Assembly (NCBI GenBank): GCA_031551725.1
Contig: JAVBNF010000067.1
Coordinates: 1 to 38,646 of the forward strand
DNA from: JAVBNF01 sp031551725
Lineage (GTDB): Bacteria > Bacteroidota > Bacteroidia > Bacteroidales > P3
DNA: 38,646 nucleotides
Direction: 5' to 3'
The notes under the pieces were generated by a model. That model was not told the DNA's origin and did no database searches. It saw only the letters and a list, made by a program, of their open reading frames with translations. Shown in pieces: positions 24,874 through 33,186 of this stretch. How positions within the stretch are numbered: position 1 is the first letter of the stretch; every line of letters begins with the position of its first letter. The position numbers and the translations under genes were made by a program.

Positions 24874-26151
24874 ATGAGAGTCTTTAAGTTTGGCGGCGCT
24901 TCCGTTAAAGATGCAGCCGGCGTGCGCAATGTGGCCAATATTATTCAAGCGGAAAATAAACTCTCCGGACTTGTGGTGGTTATTTCTGCTATGGGCAAGA
25001 TGACCAATGCTTTAGAAGTTTTAATAAAAACTGCATATAAAGAACAAAATCAAACTTTTAAAGAAGAAACAGAAGCTCAATTTGCGATAATTAAAGAATA
25101 CCATTACAACATCATTAATGAGCTTTTCCCAACTCCCTACACTCCTTTGGAGAAAGATCTGGAACACTGGCTCACACTTTTACATCACAATGTAAGTCAT
25201 TTAAACGGTCAATTTGATTTCGACTATGATCAAATTGTATCCACCGGCGAATTCCTATCCACCCTCATTGTTTCGCACTATCTTGAAACCCTAAAAACAC
25301 CTGTTAAATGGGTAGACGCTCGACAATTAATTAAAACAGACGATTTATACCGTGAAGGCACTGTCGATTGGAAACAAACCGAATTTGCGGCACTTTCCAA
25401 ACTCCCACAATTAATTGAAGCTAAAAAAATTGCCATTACACAAGGTTTTATCGGAAGCGATAAAAACATGAACACAGTTACGCTGGGGCGCGAAGGTTCG
25501 GATTACTCGGCAGCTATCTTTGCATATTTCATGAATGCCGAAAATTTGAGCATTTGGAAAGATGTTGCCGGCGTTTACAATGCCGATCCAAAAGTTTTTC
25601 CGGATGCACAAAAAATTGACTTTCTATCTTATAACGAAGCTACGGAATTAGCTTATTACGGTGCAACCATCATCCACCCAAAAACAATCAAACCATTACA
25701 AAACAAAAAGATACCGCTTTTTGTACGTTCGTTTGTACATCCGGAAGCGGAAGGCACCGTAATTACCGCCGACGAACGCCGCCAAAGCACTATTCCGTCC
25801 TACATTTTCAAGAAAAATCAGATTTTACTTTCCATTTACCCGAAAGATTTTTCGTTTATCGGGGAACACAACCTCTCTCAAATCTTTCACTTATTCGCTG
25901 AAAATGCGATACATGCGAATTTGATGCAAAACTCGGCGCTCAGCTTTTCGGTTTGTACCGACGATTTTCAAGAAAAAACAGACCGTCTTATTCAACTATT
26001 AAGTAAAGAGTTTAAAATACGCTATAACAGAAACTTGGAACTTGTCACCATCCGTCATTACAATGCTGAAAATTTGGACAATTTAATTGCCGGACGCAAA
26101 ATTTATTTGGAACAAAAAAGCCGCAATACTCTACAATTAGTATTAGGCTAA
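24874..26151 (+). CDS. lysC: Aspartokinase, monofunctional
   Basis: 425 residues. N-terminal KFGGASVKDAAGV is the ATP-binding signature, GREGSDYSAA the second kinase motif and WKDVAGVYNADPK the substrate-side loop. A C-terminal regulatory ACT-like region (about 300-425) suggests feedback control. Aspartokinase phosphorylates aspartate, the entry to lysine, threonine and methionine synthesis. It begins one base after the decarboxylase stop, so they are one operon, with the glycosyltransferase-like gene next. No homoserine dehydrogenase domain is fused. I see no leader-type control in front of it. Confidence 0.92.
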   Translation: MRVFKFGGASVKDAAGVRNVANIIQAENKLSGLVVVISAMGKMTNALEVLIKTAYKEQNQTFKEETEAQFAIIKEYHYNIINELFPTPYTPLEKDLEHWLTLLHHNVSHLNGQFDFDYDQIVSTGEFLSTLIVSHYLETLKTPVKWVDARQLIKTDDLYREGTVDWKQTEFAALSKLPQLIEAKKIAITQGFIGSDKNMNTVTLGREGSDYSAAIFAYFMNAENLSIWKDVAGVYNADPKVFPDAQKIDFLSYNEATELAYYGATIIHPKTIKPLQNKKIPLFVRSFVHPEAEGTVITADERRQSTIPSYIFKKNQILLSIYPKDFSFIGEHNLSQIFHLFAENAIHANLMQNSALSFSVCTDDFQEKTDRLIQLLSKEFKIRYNRNLELVTIRHYNAENLDNLIAGRKIYLEQKSRNTLQLVLG

Positions 26152-26164
26152 TAACTCTTTGATT

Positions 26165-27031
26165 ATGAACACACTTCTTTTGGTTTTCGGAAAACGTATA
26201 TCCTATCATTACGAGGCGCTTTTTGCCATTGAATCAATACTTGCACATAGCACAAATGCGCCTAAAATTCACATCTATACGGATGCACCCGAATTTTACA
26301 AATTCATTGAATCAAAAATTACCATTCATTTGATCAATCCTGATCTTATTCGCGAATGGAAAGGGCCATACAATTGCCCTTGGCGAGAAAAAATGAAAAC
26401 CGTTCAAGATTTAAGTTTGAAATATCCGGACGAACCGCTTTTATACTTGGATTCAGATACTTTTGCTTATCGCTCTTTCGATGAATTTGAACAATTCATA
26501 ACTAACGGACAGGCTTTTATGCATCTAAAAGAAACCGTTTTATCCAAAGCTCCCAATAAAACCGGCCGCCGTTTATGGTCGGAAGTACACGGACAAACGT
26601 ACGCGGGCGTAAAGGTCCCCGAAAACGTTGCCATGTGGAATGCCGGAGTTTTAGGGCTTCCGGTAAACAAACAGAAAGAAACAATCGAAACGGCCATCCG
26701 TATCTGCGACGAATTGTGCGAAAAACAGGTAAAAAGCTGGCTGATTGAGCAATTTTCATGGTCGTTAGCTTTACAAACCATGCACAATTTACATCCTGCA
26801 AATGCGTTTATTGGGCATTACTGGGGAAATAAGGATCAATGGGACAATGCTATACAACAACATCTCCTAAGTTCGCACTTACAAAGTAGAAACTTTGAGG
26901 AAGAAGTTGATGCAGTGAAATCTTTTGATTTTAAATCTATTCCCATTAAACTAAATCCAAAATTAGGACGTCAACGCTTAATCAAGCGCTTGGAAAAATG
27001 GCTGCCGGATCGAATGCCGGAATATCTTTAA
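26165..27031 (+). CDS. GT-A-fold glycosyltransferase-like protein
   Basis: 288 residues from the ATG at 26165; the frame also opens at a TTG two codons earlier. LLYLDSDTFAYRSFDEFE carries a D-x-D metal-binding motif after a hydrophobic strand, as in GT8-like nucleotide-sugar transferases. The N-terminus LLLVFGKRISYHYEALFAIESILAHS and IHIYTDAP fit the fold's first strands. WNAGVLGLP and HYWGNKDQWDN match later conserved spots. There is no signal peptide or membrane segment, so it probably acts in the cytoplasm. It sits 13 bases after lysC and probably shares its transcript, without a clear functional link. The donor and acceptor are unknown. Confidence 0.65.
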   Translation: MNTLLLVFGKRISYHYEALFAIESILAHSTNAPKIHIYTDAPEFYKFIESKITIHLINPDLIREWKGPYNCPWREKMKTVQDLSLKYPDEPLLYLDSDTFAYRSFDEFEQFITNGQAFMHLKETVLSKAPNKTGRRLWSEVHGQTYAGVKVPENVAMWNAGVLGLPVNKQKETIETAIRICDELCEKQVKSWLIEQFSWSLALQTMHNLHPANAFIGHYWGNKDQWDNAIQQHLLSSHLQSRNFEEEVDAVKSFDFKSIPIKLNPKLGRQRLIKRLEKWLPDRMPEYL

Positions 27032-27038
27032 GTTGAAC

Positions 27039-27089
27039 GTTTGATGTTTAACGTTTAAAGAGAGCAACATTAAACATTAAACATTAAAC
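27039..27089. repeat. Inverted arrays of GTTTAATG-like words
   Basis: GTTTGATGTTTAACGTTTAA (27039-27058) is largely complementary to three CATTAAA words at 27068-27089. It fills the gap between two convergent genes and runs into the trpS stop codon, so it may be a two-way terminator. Confidence 0.6.
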
Positions 27090-28088
27090 CAAACTAACAA
27101 TTCCGATCTGTTTGCGGACTTCTTTCATTGTTTTTTCGGCGTTTTCACGAGCTTTCTGAGCACCTTGAAGGCGAACTTTGTCCAATGTTGCCTCATCTGC
27201 CAAAATATCTTTGATGCGTTCGCGGATAGGCTGTGTAAACGTAATCATATCTTCCGCCAACTGTTTTTTCAAATCGCCATAGCGAATAGTGCAATCGTTA
27301 AATGTATTTTCAAAATGCTGAACAACATCACAAGTTGAAACAATCTTCAACAAAGTAAACAAATTTTGTACGGCTTCGGGCTTTTCTTGATTTGGAGCTG
27401 TCGGACCAGCATCGGTCACAGCTTTCATAATCTTTTTGCGCAAAACATCCGGCTCATCGGTAAAGAAAATGGCATTGCCTTCTCCTTCCGATTTCCCCAT
27501 TTTTCCGCTGCCGTCGAGACCCGGAATTTTAACCAGCTGCTTCCCGAAATTAAACGCCTGCGGTTCAACCAGAATATCGGTTTTATACATGCGATTAAAA
27601 CGTGCTGCGAACGTGCGCGCCATTTCCAAATGTTGTTCTTGATCTTTTCCAACAGGCACAAATTGAGCACGATGAAGCAAAATATCTGCCGCCATCAGCA
27701 CCGGATACGTCAATAATCCGGCATTCACGTTATCGGGATTTTTACGTACTTTTTCTTTAAAAGAAGCGCTACGCTCAAGTTCGCCCAGATAGGCGTTCAT
27801 ATTCAAGTACAAATATAATTCCGTAACTTCCGGGACATCGCTTTGCACATACAATGTGGATTTATCCGGATCCAATCCGCAAGCCAAATAGTTAGCTAAA
27901 ACTTTACGTACGTTTTGTTGTAGATCGCCCGGCGTAGGATGTGTTGTAAGCGAGTGTAAATCAGCAATAAAAAAATAGCAATCGTGCTCGTCTTGCATTT
28001 TTACAAAATTCTTTAAAGCACCAAAGTAATTACCAAGGTGAATATCTCCGGTTGGACGAATACCACTAACAACAATTTTCTTTTCCAT
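27084..28088 (-). CDS. trpS: Tryptophan--tRNA ligase
   Basis: 334 residues. It is a class I synthetase: GIRPTGDIHLGNYFGAL holds the HIGH-type motif (HLGN) and KMGKSEGEGNAI the KMSKS-type motif. VMAADILLHRAQFVPVGKDQEQHLEMAR is the tryptophan-binding region typical of bacterial TrpRS. It charges tRNA-Trp. The gene starts 12 bases downstream of the T-run of a strong terminator, with no promoter seen in that space, so its transcription control is unexplained. Convergent with the glycosyltransferase-like gene. Confidence 0.95.
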   Translation of the reverse strand: MEKKIVVSGIRPTGDIHLGNYFGALKNFVKMQDEHDCYFFIADLHSLTTHPTPGDLQQNVRKVLANYLACGLDPDKSTLYVQSDVPEVTELYLYLNMNAYLGELERSASFKEKVRKNPDNVNAGLLTYPVLMAADILLHRAQFVPVGKDQEQHLEMARTFAARFNRMYKTDILVEPQAFNFGKQLVKIPGLDGSGKMGKSEGEGNAIFFTDEPDVLRKKIMKAVTDAGPTAPNQEKPEAVQNLFTLLKIVSTCDVVQHFENTFNDCTIRYGDLKKQLAEDMITFTQPIRERIKDILADEATLDKVRLQGAQKARENAEKTMKEVRKQIGIVSLV

Positions 28089-28100
28089 AAAATAAAATTT

Positions 28101-28139
28101 TTAACAAAAAGGCTGCCTCAAACAAATTGATGCAGCCTT
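28101..28139 (-). terminator. Terminator of the ExbB/ExbD operon, just before trpS
   Basis: AAGGCTGC (28109-28116) pairs with GCAGCCTT (28132-28139) around a 15-base loop, followed on the minus strand by TTTTGTT. It is 24 bases after the last ExbD stop. Confidence 0.75.
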
Positions 28140-28162
28140 TCAGAGTTAGGTATTATACCGAA

Positions 28163-28645
28163 TTATCTTGGACGTTCGGTACGTCTTCCTTCTGCGGTAG
28201 CATACACAATTTTGAAAGCGCCTACATTACGTAGTTCTTGTTTCACATCGGTTACGATACCCATTTTAGTTTCTTTATCCACTTTAAGGCAAACCGACAT
28301 CATTTGTCGATCTATCTCATCGCGTTTTGCACGTTCAGCTTCAATAAATTCGGCGATATTTCTAGGTTCTGCAAATTGGTCGTTGAGCTGAATATGCGGC
28401 TCAGTACCCACTTTTGCTTGAAACTCTTTCATTGGTTTACCGATATAGATGAAACTTACCAAGGCTTTCTTTTCCAGTTTCTGAATTTCAGAAGCTCCGG
28501 GAGGATTGATACGCACAAACAATGTGCTTTCGCGCATGGTTGTAATCACCATAAAGAAGAACAAAAGCATGAAGATAATATCGGACATAGATCCGGTATT
28601 GATTTCCGGAACGCCCTCTCTCTTATTTTTCTTAAATCTTGCCAT
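28163..28645 (-). CDS. ExbD/TolR-family protein, second copy
   Basis: 160 residues. After a short positive N-terminus, GSMSDIIFMLLFFFMVITTM is the single membrane segment with the conserved Asp used for proton flow; the rest is periplasmic. Its ATG overlaps the stop of the previous ExbD by one base (TAATG). An AGGAGG at 28660-28655 lies 9 bases upstream, but also encodes Gly-Gly of the neighbour. ExbD works with ExbB to power TonB-dependent transport. The pairing of two ExbD genes behind one ExbB is common in Bacteroidota. Confidence 0.9.
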   Translation of the reverse strand: MARFKKNKREGVPEINTGSMSDIIFMLLFFFMVITTMRESTLFVRINPPGASEIQKLEKKALVSFIYIGKPMKEFQAKVGTEPHIQLNDQFAEPRNIAEFIEAERAKRDEIDRQMMSVCLKVDKETKMGIVTDVKQELRNVGAFKIVYATAEGRRTERPR

Positions 28646-29220
28646 TATTTTTGTCCTCCTATATTTTTAGGTTCGGCTTCTGAGATAGGCACCGGTACTG
28701 CTTTTTGAATGGCTTCACGCTTATCGTTATCCTTTAAATCTGTGAATTTCACGCCGAAACGTTCTCTCGACAAATCGTCGCGAATATCGGTAACGGCAGC
28801 AGCCAATTCATTTTGCACCTTGATGTATGCCTCATAAGAAGTTCCGCGGTCGTTTTGCAAAGAGATTACGCCTTTCGACATTTCCACTTCGCCCAAACCT
28901 TCGATCATACGCATTGACTTTTCAGACATGTTCGGATCGTTGTTCGGATTTTTCAGGAATTCATATACTTGTTTTCTCAATTGGGAGATATCTCCATTTT
29001 GATTACGAACACGCAACTGGTCGTTGGCATTGACCAACACCGTAAACACATTGCGTTCGTGCACCTGTGGGATATCTGCTCCGGGCGGAATCGGCGGCGG
29101 AAGTTTTCTCGAGAGCCCCAAGTCTGTGTTGATTGAAGATGTCAACAAGAAGAAGGTCAACAACAAGAAAGAAATGTCCGACATTGATCCACCATTGACG
29201 GTTGGAGATTTTTTAGGCAT
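28645..29220 (-). CDS. ExbD/TolR-family protein, first copy
   Basis: 191 residues. GSMSDISFLLLTFFLLTSSI is the membrane helix with the conserved Asp. The periplasmic domain is longer than in the second copy. It starts 5 bases after the small membrane protein's stop. The two ExbD copies probably form a heteromer or alternate partners of the same ExbB motor, but this is inference. Confidence 0.9.
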   Translation of the reverse strand: MPKKSPTVNGGSMSDISFLLLTFFLLTSSINTDLGLSRKLPPPIPPGADIPQVHERNVFTVLVNANDQLRVRNQNGDISQLRKQVYEFLKNPNNDPNMSEKSMRMIEGLGEVEMSKGVISLQNDRGTSYEAYIKVQNELAAAVTDIRDDLSRERFGVKFTDLKDNDKREAIQKAVPVPISEAEPKNIGGQK

Positions 29221-29225
29221 AACTT

Positions 29226-29564
29226 TTACTTTTTAAATGCGCGCGATACTTCGCTGTAAATAATTGCAAGTACTGACAACACTCCAAGAATATAAACAGG
29301 GATTAATGAAGCGCCAATCAGTTTAGAGGTACCGGAACTGAGTCCAACTTTATCGAACAATTCTTGCGGAACATCGGTTCCTGAAGCAATGATATATGAA
29401 ATGATAAAGATAACCACAAGGGCACCCAACCCGATCAAGGTTGTTTTTTGTTTTTTCAAATCAGCAAAAATATGCATCAATGAGAAGAACAACATAGCTG
29501 CAATAGCCACCACCGCCAAAATGTAGGTGATGTACATGCCGATATTTATTAATGTATTTTCCAT
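29226..29564 (-). CDS. Small membrane protein between ExbB and ExbD
   Basis: 112 residues with three hydrophobic segments (about 8-30, 42-60, 82-105) separated by short charged loops (HIFADLKKQKT, SEVSRAFKK). There is no signal peptide and no recognised domain. It lies 34 bases after exbB and 5 before exbD, so it is almost certainly part of the same energy-transduction complex, as proteins in this slot of Bacteroidota operons are. The role is unknown. Confidence 0.75.
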   Translation of the reverse strand: MENTLINIGMYITYILAVVAIAAMLFFSLMHIFADLKKQKTTLIGLGALVVIFIISYIIASGTDVPQELFDKVGLSSGTSKLIGASLIPVYILGVLSVLAIIYSEVSRAFKK

Positions 29565-29598
29565 AACTTAAATCGTTTAAAAGGTTAATAATTCACGA

Positions 29599-30429
29599 TT
29601 ATTTATTACGGAGATGTTTTACCAAAATATCCATGAATGTAATTGAAGAATCTTCCATCGTTGCCACAAGCGATTCGATTTTGGTCGATAAGTAGCTATA
29701 AAACACTTGGATGATAAGAGCAACGATCAAACCGAATACGGTTGTCAACAATGCCACTTTCATACCCCCTGCAACAACGGTCGGAGAGATATCACCTGCA
29801 ACTTCGATAGCGTCGAACGCTTGTACCATACCTACTACCGTTCCCAAGAATCCCAACATCGGAGCAATTGCAACAACCAAGCTAATCCATCCCAAGTTAC
29901 GTTCAAGACGTGCCATTGCAACACCACCGTAGGAAACAATTGATTTTTCCACCATTTCGATACCTTCATCGATACGGTCCAAACCTTGATAGAAAATGCT
30001 TGCAACCGGTCCTTTAGTATCACGGCATACATCTTTAGCAGCATTTACGCCGCCTTTTTCGATAGCCGCTTCAACATCTTTCAACAATTTTTCCGCGTTG
30101 GTTGTAGCCAAGTTCAAATAAATAATACGCTCAATAACCAAAGCAAGCCCCAAAATGAAAGCCAACAAAATCGGCGTCATCCATTCAACACCACCTTCGA
30201 TAAATTTCGTTTTAAGCACTTGGTGAAACGATTGGTTGGAAACTTCATCGTCAGTAGAGGGTGTCATTGCAGCATCGCTGGTAGTTTCTTCAACAGCCGG
30301 TTCTTCTGCGGGAGCAGCTTCAGCTTGTTCGGTTTTAGCTTTTGCGTCCTTGTTTTGAGCATAAGCGACATTCGCTGTTCCGAATATGAGCAATCCGGCT
30401 AACGAAAACATTGCAATCAACTTTTTCAT
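29599..30429 (-). CDS. ExbB/MotA/TolQ-family proton channel protein
   Basis: 276 residues. A signal-like N-terminus (ending NVAYAQ) is followed by an acidic Ala/Glu linker (to ~60), then the MotA/TolQ/ExbB domain with three membrane segments. The signature LGFLGTVVGMVQAF lies in the second helix region. ExbB forms the pentameric stator that, with ExbD, harvests proton flow for TonB. It is the first gene of the four-gene operon with a full promoter at 30489-30519. The extended N-terminus is a Bacteroidota trait. Confidence 0.93.
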   Translation of the reverse strand: MKKLIAMFSLAGLLIFGTANVAYAQNKDAKAKTEQAEAAPAEEPAVEETTSDAAMTPSTDDEVSNQSFHQVLKTKFIEGGVEWMTPILLAFILGLALVIERIIYLNLATTNAEKLLKDVEAAIEKGGVNAAKDVCRDTKGPVASIFYQGLDRIDEGIEMVEKSIVSYGGVAMARLERNLGWISLVVAIAPMLGFLGTVVGMVQAFDAIEVAGDISPTVVAGGMKVALLTTVFGLIVALIIQVFYSYLSTKIESLVATMEDSSITFMDILVKHLRNK

Positions 30430-30488
30430 AATGTGTTACGTTTTTTATTTTATTAATTTTTATTAATTTTTATTAGCTTTTAAAGGAA

Positions 30489-30519
30489 CAAAGATACATA
30501 CATTTTTTGGAATAACAAA
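30489..30519 (-). promoter_or_regulatory. Promoter of the ExbB/ExbD operon
   Basis: On the minus strand TTTG (30519-30516), a 19-base spacer and TATCTTTG (30496-30489), a very close match to the Bacteroidota consensus. Repeated ATTTTTATTA words lie in the leader (30445-30478). Confidence 0.7.
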
Positions 30520-30542
30520 TTTTTTCGGGTGATTTTCTGGTA

Positions 30543-31334
30543 TTATTTATAATAAATATGTAAACTTTGTTGTGCAAAGGGAAGATATTTTACTCCAATC
30601 CAACAGATTTGTAGGCATATAAACCCCAATAAAGACAGGCTCACCGAAACTTTCAAATATTTTTCTTTTCCTATAATAAAAAGGAATATCCAATAAGCAA
30701 GCCATGTAAACAGCGCCCAAGTTTCTTTGGGATCCCACGTCCAGAAATGCCCCCATGCTACTTTTGCCCAAAGTGAACCGAAAGTCATACCGATAGTCAG
30801 AAACGCAAAACCCACTCGAACAAGCTCTTCCAATACTAAAATATCATTTTTGACACTTTGTTTTTTTCGTTTTAACAGCATATAAACCGTTAGTAAAAAA
30901 GAGGCTGACAGCATAGCGTAGGCAAACATGTAAACCACTACATGCGGCACAAACCAAAGGCTCTGCAAGGCCGGCATAAGCGCTTTGGTATGAATTTCTG
31001 GTTTTAATAAATTGATCATAATGAAAACCGCAGCCATCATTGTGCTGAATGCCGGAATCCAGCGGTATTTCCATCGTACAAAGATTAAAATTCCGATAAC
31101 CGAAAGGAAAAATGAATACCACAAACGGGTTTCCCCCATGGTACGTAGAGGGGGACGACCTCCGGAAATCCACATCCAAAGAATGAAAGAGGCAAAGATA
31201 AGGCTGCCGGTAGCAAGAGCGATGAATGAATTATTTGGTATTTCGAAATTCGAAATTCGAAATGCCATAATCGATCCGGCAATCCAGAAAACCAAACTTG
31301 CAACGGCAAAGTATATGAAATAATCCCAAATCAT
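30543..31334 (-). CDS. ccsA: Cytochrome c assembly protein CcsA/ResC
   Basis: 263 residues with about seven or eight membrane helices. The heme-handling WWD motif is WGHFWTWDPKETW. Conserved His residues in FVPHVVVYMFAY and the final QSLH fit heme ligands. With ResB it moves heme and attaches it to apocytochrome c on the periplasmic side (System II). Its ATG overlaps the stop of the ResB-like gene (ATGA). One oddity: residues ~26-35 (FRISNFEIPN) are encoded by a TTTCGAA-type tandem repeat (31241-31263). No cytochrome gene is adjacent. Confidence 0.9.
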   Translation of the reverse strand: MIWDYFIYFAVASLVFWIAGSIMAFRISNFEIPNNSFIALATGSLIFASFILWMWISGGRPPLRTMGETRLWYSFFLSVIGILIFVRWKYRWIPAFSTMMAAVFIMINLLKPEIHTKALMPALQSLWFVPHVVVYMFAYAMLSASFLLTVYMLLKRKKQSVKNDILVLEELVRVGFAFLTIGMTFGSLWAKVAWGHFWTWDPKETWALFTWLAYWIFLFIIGKEKYLKVSVSLSLLGFICLQICWIGVKYLPFAQQSLHIYYK

Positions 31335-31807
31335 TTTTGCTCCTTTCTGAAAATAAGCGCAACGGCAGACAGAATAATCAAAATCATGCCGGCGTAAGTC
31401 AAATATACAAGCGGATCGCGTACCAGCAAAAGCTGAGTATAACGACCTTCGCCACTTGTATCATAGCCATATTGATAAATCCACCACGAACGCATACGAA
31501 ACGGGTGATTGACGGAAATTTCGGCAGTGTAGTTATGCCCATTATCATGTTTAATTTCCAAAGTAGAACGATATTGTTTAATGGCCGCATTTTCGCGCTG
31601 AATCTGAAAATCCACTAAACGCACGGTAAACGGCAGTTCGAAGAACTCCCCTTCGCGTGTATTTGCATATTTTTCGGGCACTTCCTTACCGGTTGTCAAA
31701 TATAAAGTTTGCGAAAACAAATGACCAATCAGCAATGAGCAAACTGTGAGCACAAAGCCGATGTTGAGCCAGAGGAAGGGGGATTGTATGTTTTTGAAAG
31801 AATGCAT
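31331..31807 (-). CDS. ResB-like cytochrome c biogenesis protein, short form
   Basis: 158 residues, far shorter than full ResB/Ccs1 (over 400). There is an N-terminal helix (LWLNIGFVLTVCSLLIGHLF) and a C-terminal helix (VYLTYAGMILIILSAVALIF). Between them is a periplasmic domain with the ResB signature VNHPFRMRSWWIYQYGYDTSG. It is placed directly before ccsA with ATGA overlap, the normal ResB-CcsA order. Bacteroidota often have such shortened ResB proteins, so this is probably complete and not truncated. Confidence 0.82.
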   Translation of the reverse strand: MHSFKNIQSPFLWLNIGFVLTVCSLLIGHLFSQTLYLTTGKEVPEKYANTREGEFFELPFTVRLVDFQIQRENAAIKQYRSTLEIKHDNGHNYTAEISVNHPFRMRSWWIYQYGYDTSGEGRYTQLLLVRDPLVYLTYAGMILIILSAVALIFRKEQK

Positions 31808-31844
31808 GGTTTCAGTGTTTCAGGGTTAACTAAAATTTTTGAAA

Positions 31845-33104
31845 TTATAAATTAACAATCACATCTATTAATAATTTCACATTTAACAATGTCACAATCG
31901 CACCTAATCCGTATAACATGTATTTGGAAATAGTGTGATTTTTGTATTTTCCCATTACACGTTCCGAAGAGGTTAAGTAGATCTGGGCAAAAATGGTGAT
32001 CGGCAACTGAATACTCAGCATCATTTGCGAAATCACCAAGCCTTTAAAGGGATTTACAACAAATAGCGCCAAAACGGACGCTATCAGGATGGATACCAAA
32101 ACTCCGGTTTTAGAGTGGCTGTCCTTAATATCGTAAGGTTCTCTAAACCACCCTGAAAAGATACTTCCACCGGCAATTCCGGAAGTTACGCTCGACGAAA
32201 TCCCGGCAAATAGTAAGGCTACGGCAAAAATCACAGCGGCATTCGGTCCAACCAGCGGTGTGAGCAAGTTTTGTGCTTGTTCTAATTCTTGAACGGGCAT
32301 TTTATTTTTAAAAAATACAGCGGCGGCTAAAACAATCATCGCACTGTTAATAGCCCAACCGACAAGCATCGATAAAAGCGTATCTAAAAACTCGTATTTT
32401 AATTGTTTTTTGATGATTTCTTCGTCTTCCAAATTCCATTGGCGGCTTTGTATGACCTCGGAATGCAGAAATAAATTATGCGGCATTACTACAGCTCCCA
32501 GCACACTCATAATGATAATCATGGAGCCTTCCGGAAAGCTGATGCGTACGGAAGATGTGATTGCTTCAGGCCAATCGATTGTGATTAACGACAATTCATA
32601 AATAAACGAAAGTCCAATAATTGAGACAAAAGCGATGATCCAACGTTCGATTTTGCGGTAGGAATTTGTAAAAAGCAGTCCGATAACCGTTATGGCCGAA
32701 ATAAGTACGGCTATTTTTACCGGTATTCCGAACAGCATATTCAACGCAACGGCAGCACCTAATATTTCCGCAAAGGAAGTAGCAATGGAAGCAATCATTG
32801 CAGAAGCAATAATTCCGGTTCCAATTTTTCGCGGCAAAAATTTAGTAATTGCTTCGGAAAGGCATAATCCTGTGGCAATTCCGAGGTGTGCGACGTTGTG
32901 CTGCAACATAATCAACATGATCGTTGATAAAGTTACCACCCACAAAAGCGCATAACCGAAATCGGCGCCGGCAGCAATGTTCGACGCCCAGTTTCCGGGA
33001 TCGATAAAACCCACAGTCACAAGCAATCCGGGCCCAATGTATTTGAGCACATCCAGCGCGCCGGATTCTTTATTATTATGTCCTTTGAGCCATTGTTTGA
33101 GCAT
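31845..33104 (-). CDS. Nramp-family divalent metal transporter
   Basis: 419 residues with about eleven membrane helices. Helix 1 has the metal-binding DPGNW motif (VGFIDPGNWASNIAAG) and helix 6 the MPHNLFLHS motif. Asp and Met of these motifs coordinate manganese or iron in Nramp proteins, which import the metal with protons. The gene follows obgE by 82 bases. A 9-bp tandem repeat abuts the start codon, so repeat number might influence translation. Manganese is the usual substrate of bacterial MntH; the sequence alone does not prove it. Confidence 0.93.
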   Translation of the reverse strand: MLKQWLKGHNNKESGALDVLKYIGPGLLVTVGFIDPGNWASNIAAGADFGYALLWVVTLSTIMLIMLQHNVAHLGIATGLCLSEAITKFLPRKIGTGIIASAMIASIATSFAEILGAAVALNMLFGIPVKIAVLISAITVIGLLFTNSYRKIERWIIAFVSIIGLSFIYELSLITIDWPEAITSSVRISFPEGSMIIIMSVLGAVVMPHNLFLHSEVIQSRQWNLEDEEIIKKQLKYEFLDTLLSMLVGWAINSAMIVLAAAVFFKNKMPVQELEQAQNLLTPLVGPNAAVIFAVALLFAGISSSVTSGIAGGSIFSGWFREPYDIKDSHSKTGVLVSILIASVLALFVVNPFKGLVISQMMLSIQLPITIFAQIYLTSSERVMGKYKNHTISKYMLYGLGAIVTLLNVKLLIDVIVNL

Positions 33105-33145
33105 AAGTTTGGGAAGTTTGGGAAGTTTGGGAAGTTTGGGAAGTT
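33105..33145. repeat. GGGAAGTTT tandem repeat at the Nramp start codon
   Basis: About 4.6 copies of a 9-bp unit (aagttt, then three full GGGAAGTTT and one partial). On the minus strand it reads AAACTTCCC repeated and ends at the ATG (33104-33102). Next to it AAGTTATATAACTT (33141-33154) is a 14-base palindrome. Confidence 0.9.
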
Positions 33146-33186
33146 ATATAACTTTTCAAACCATTCAAACGATCCAAACTTTTAAT

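Noticed and set aside
28652..28660. AGGAGG as a meaningful Shine-Dalgarno site for the second ExbD
   Set aside because: It is in the upstream gene's last codons (Gly-Gly), and most genes in this window lack such sites, so chance is likely.
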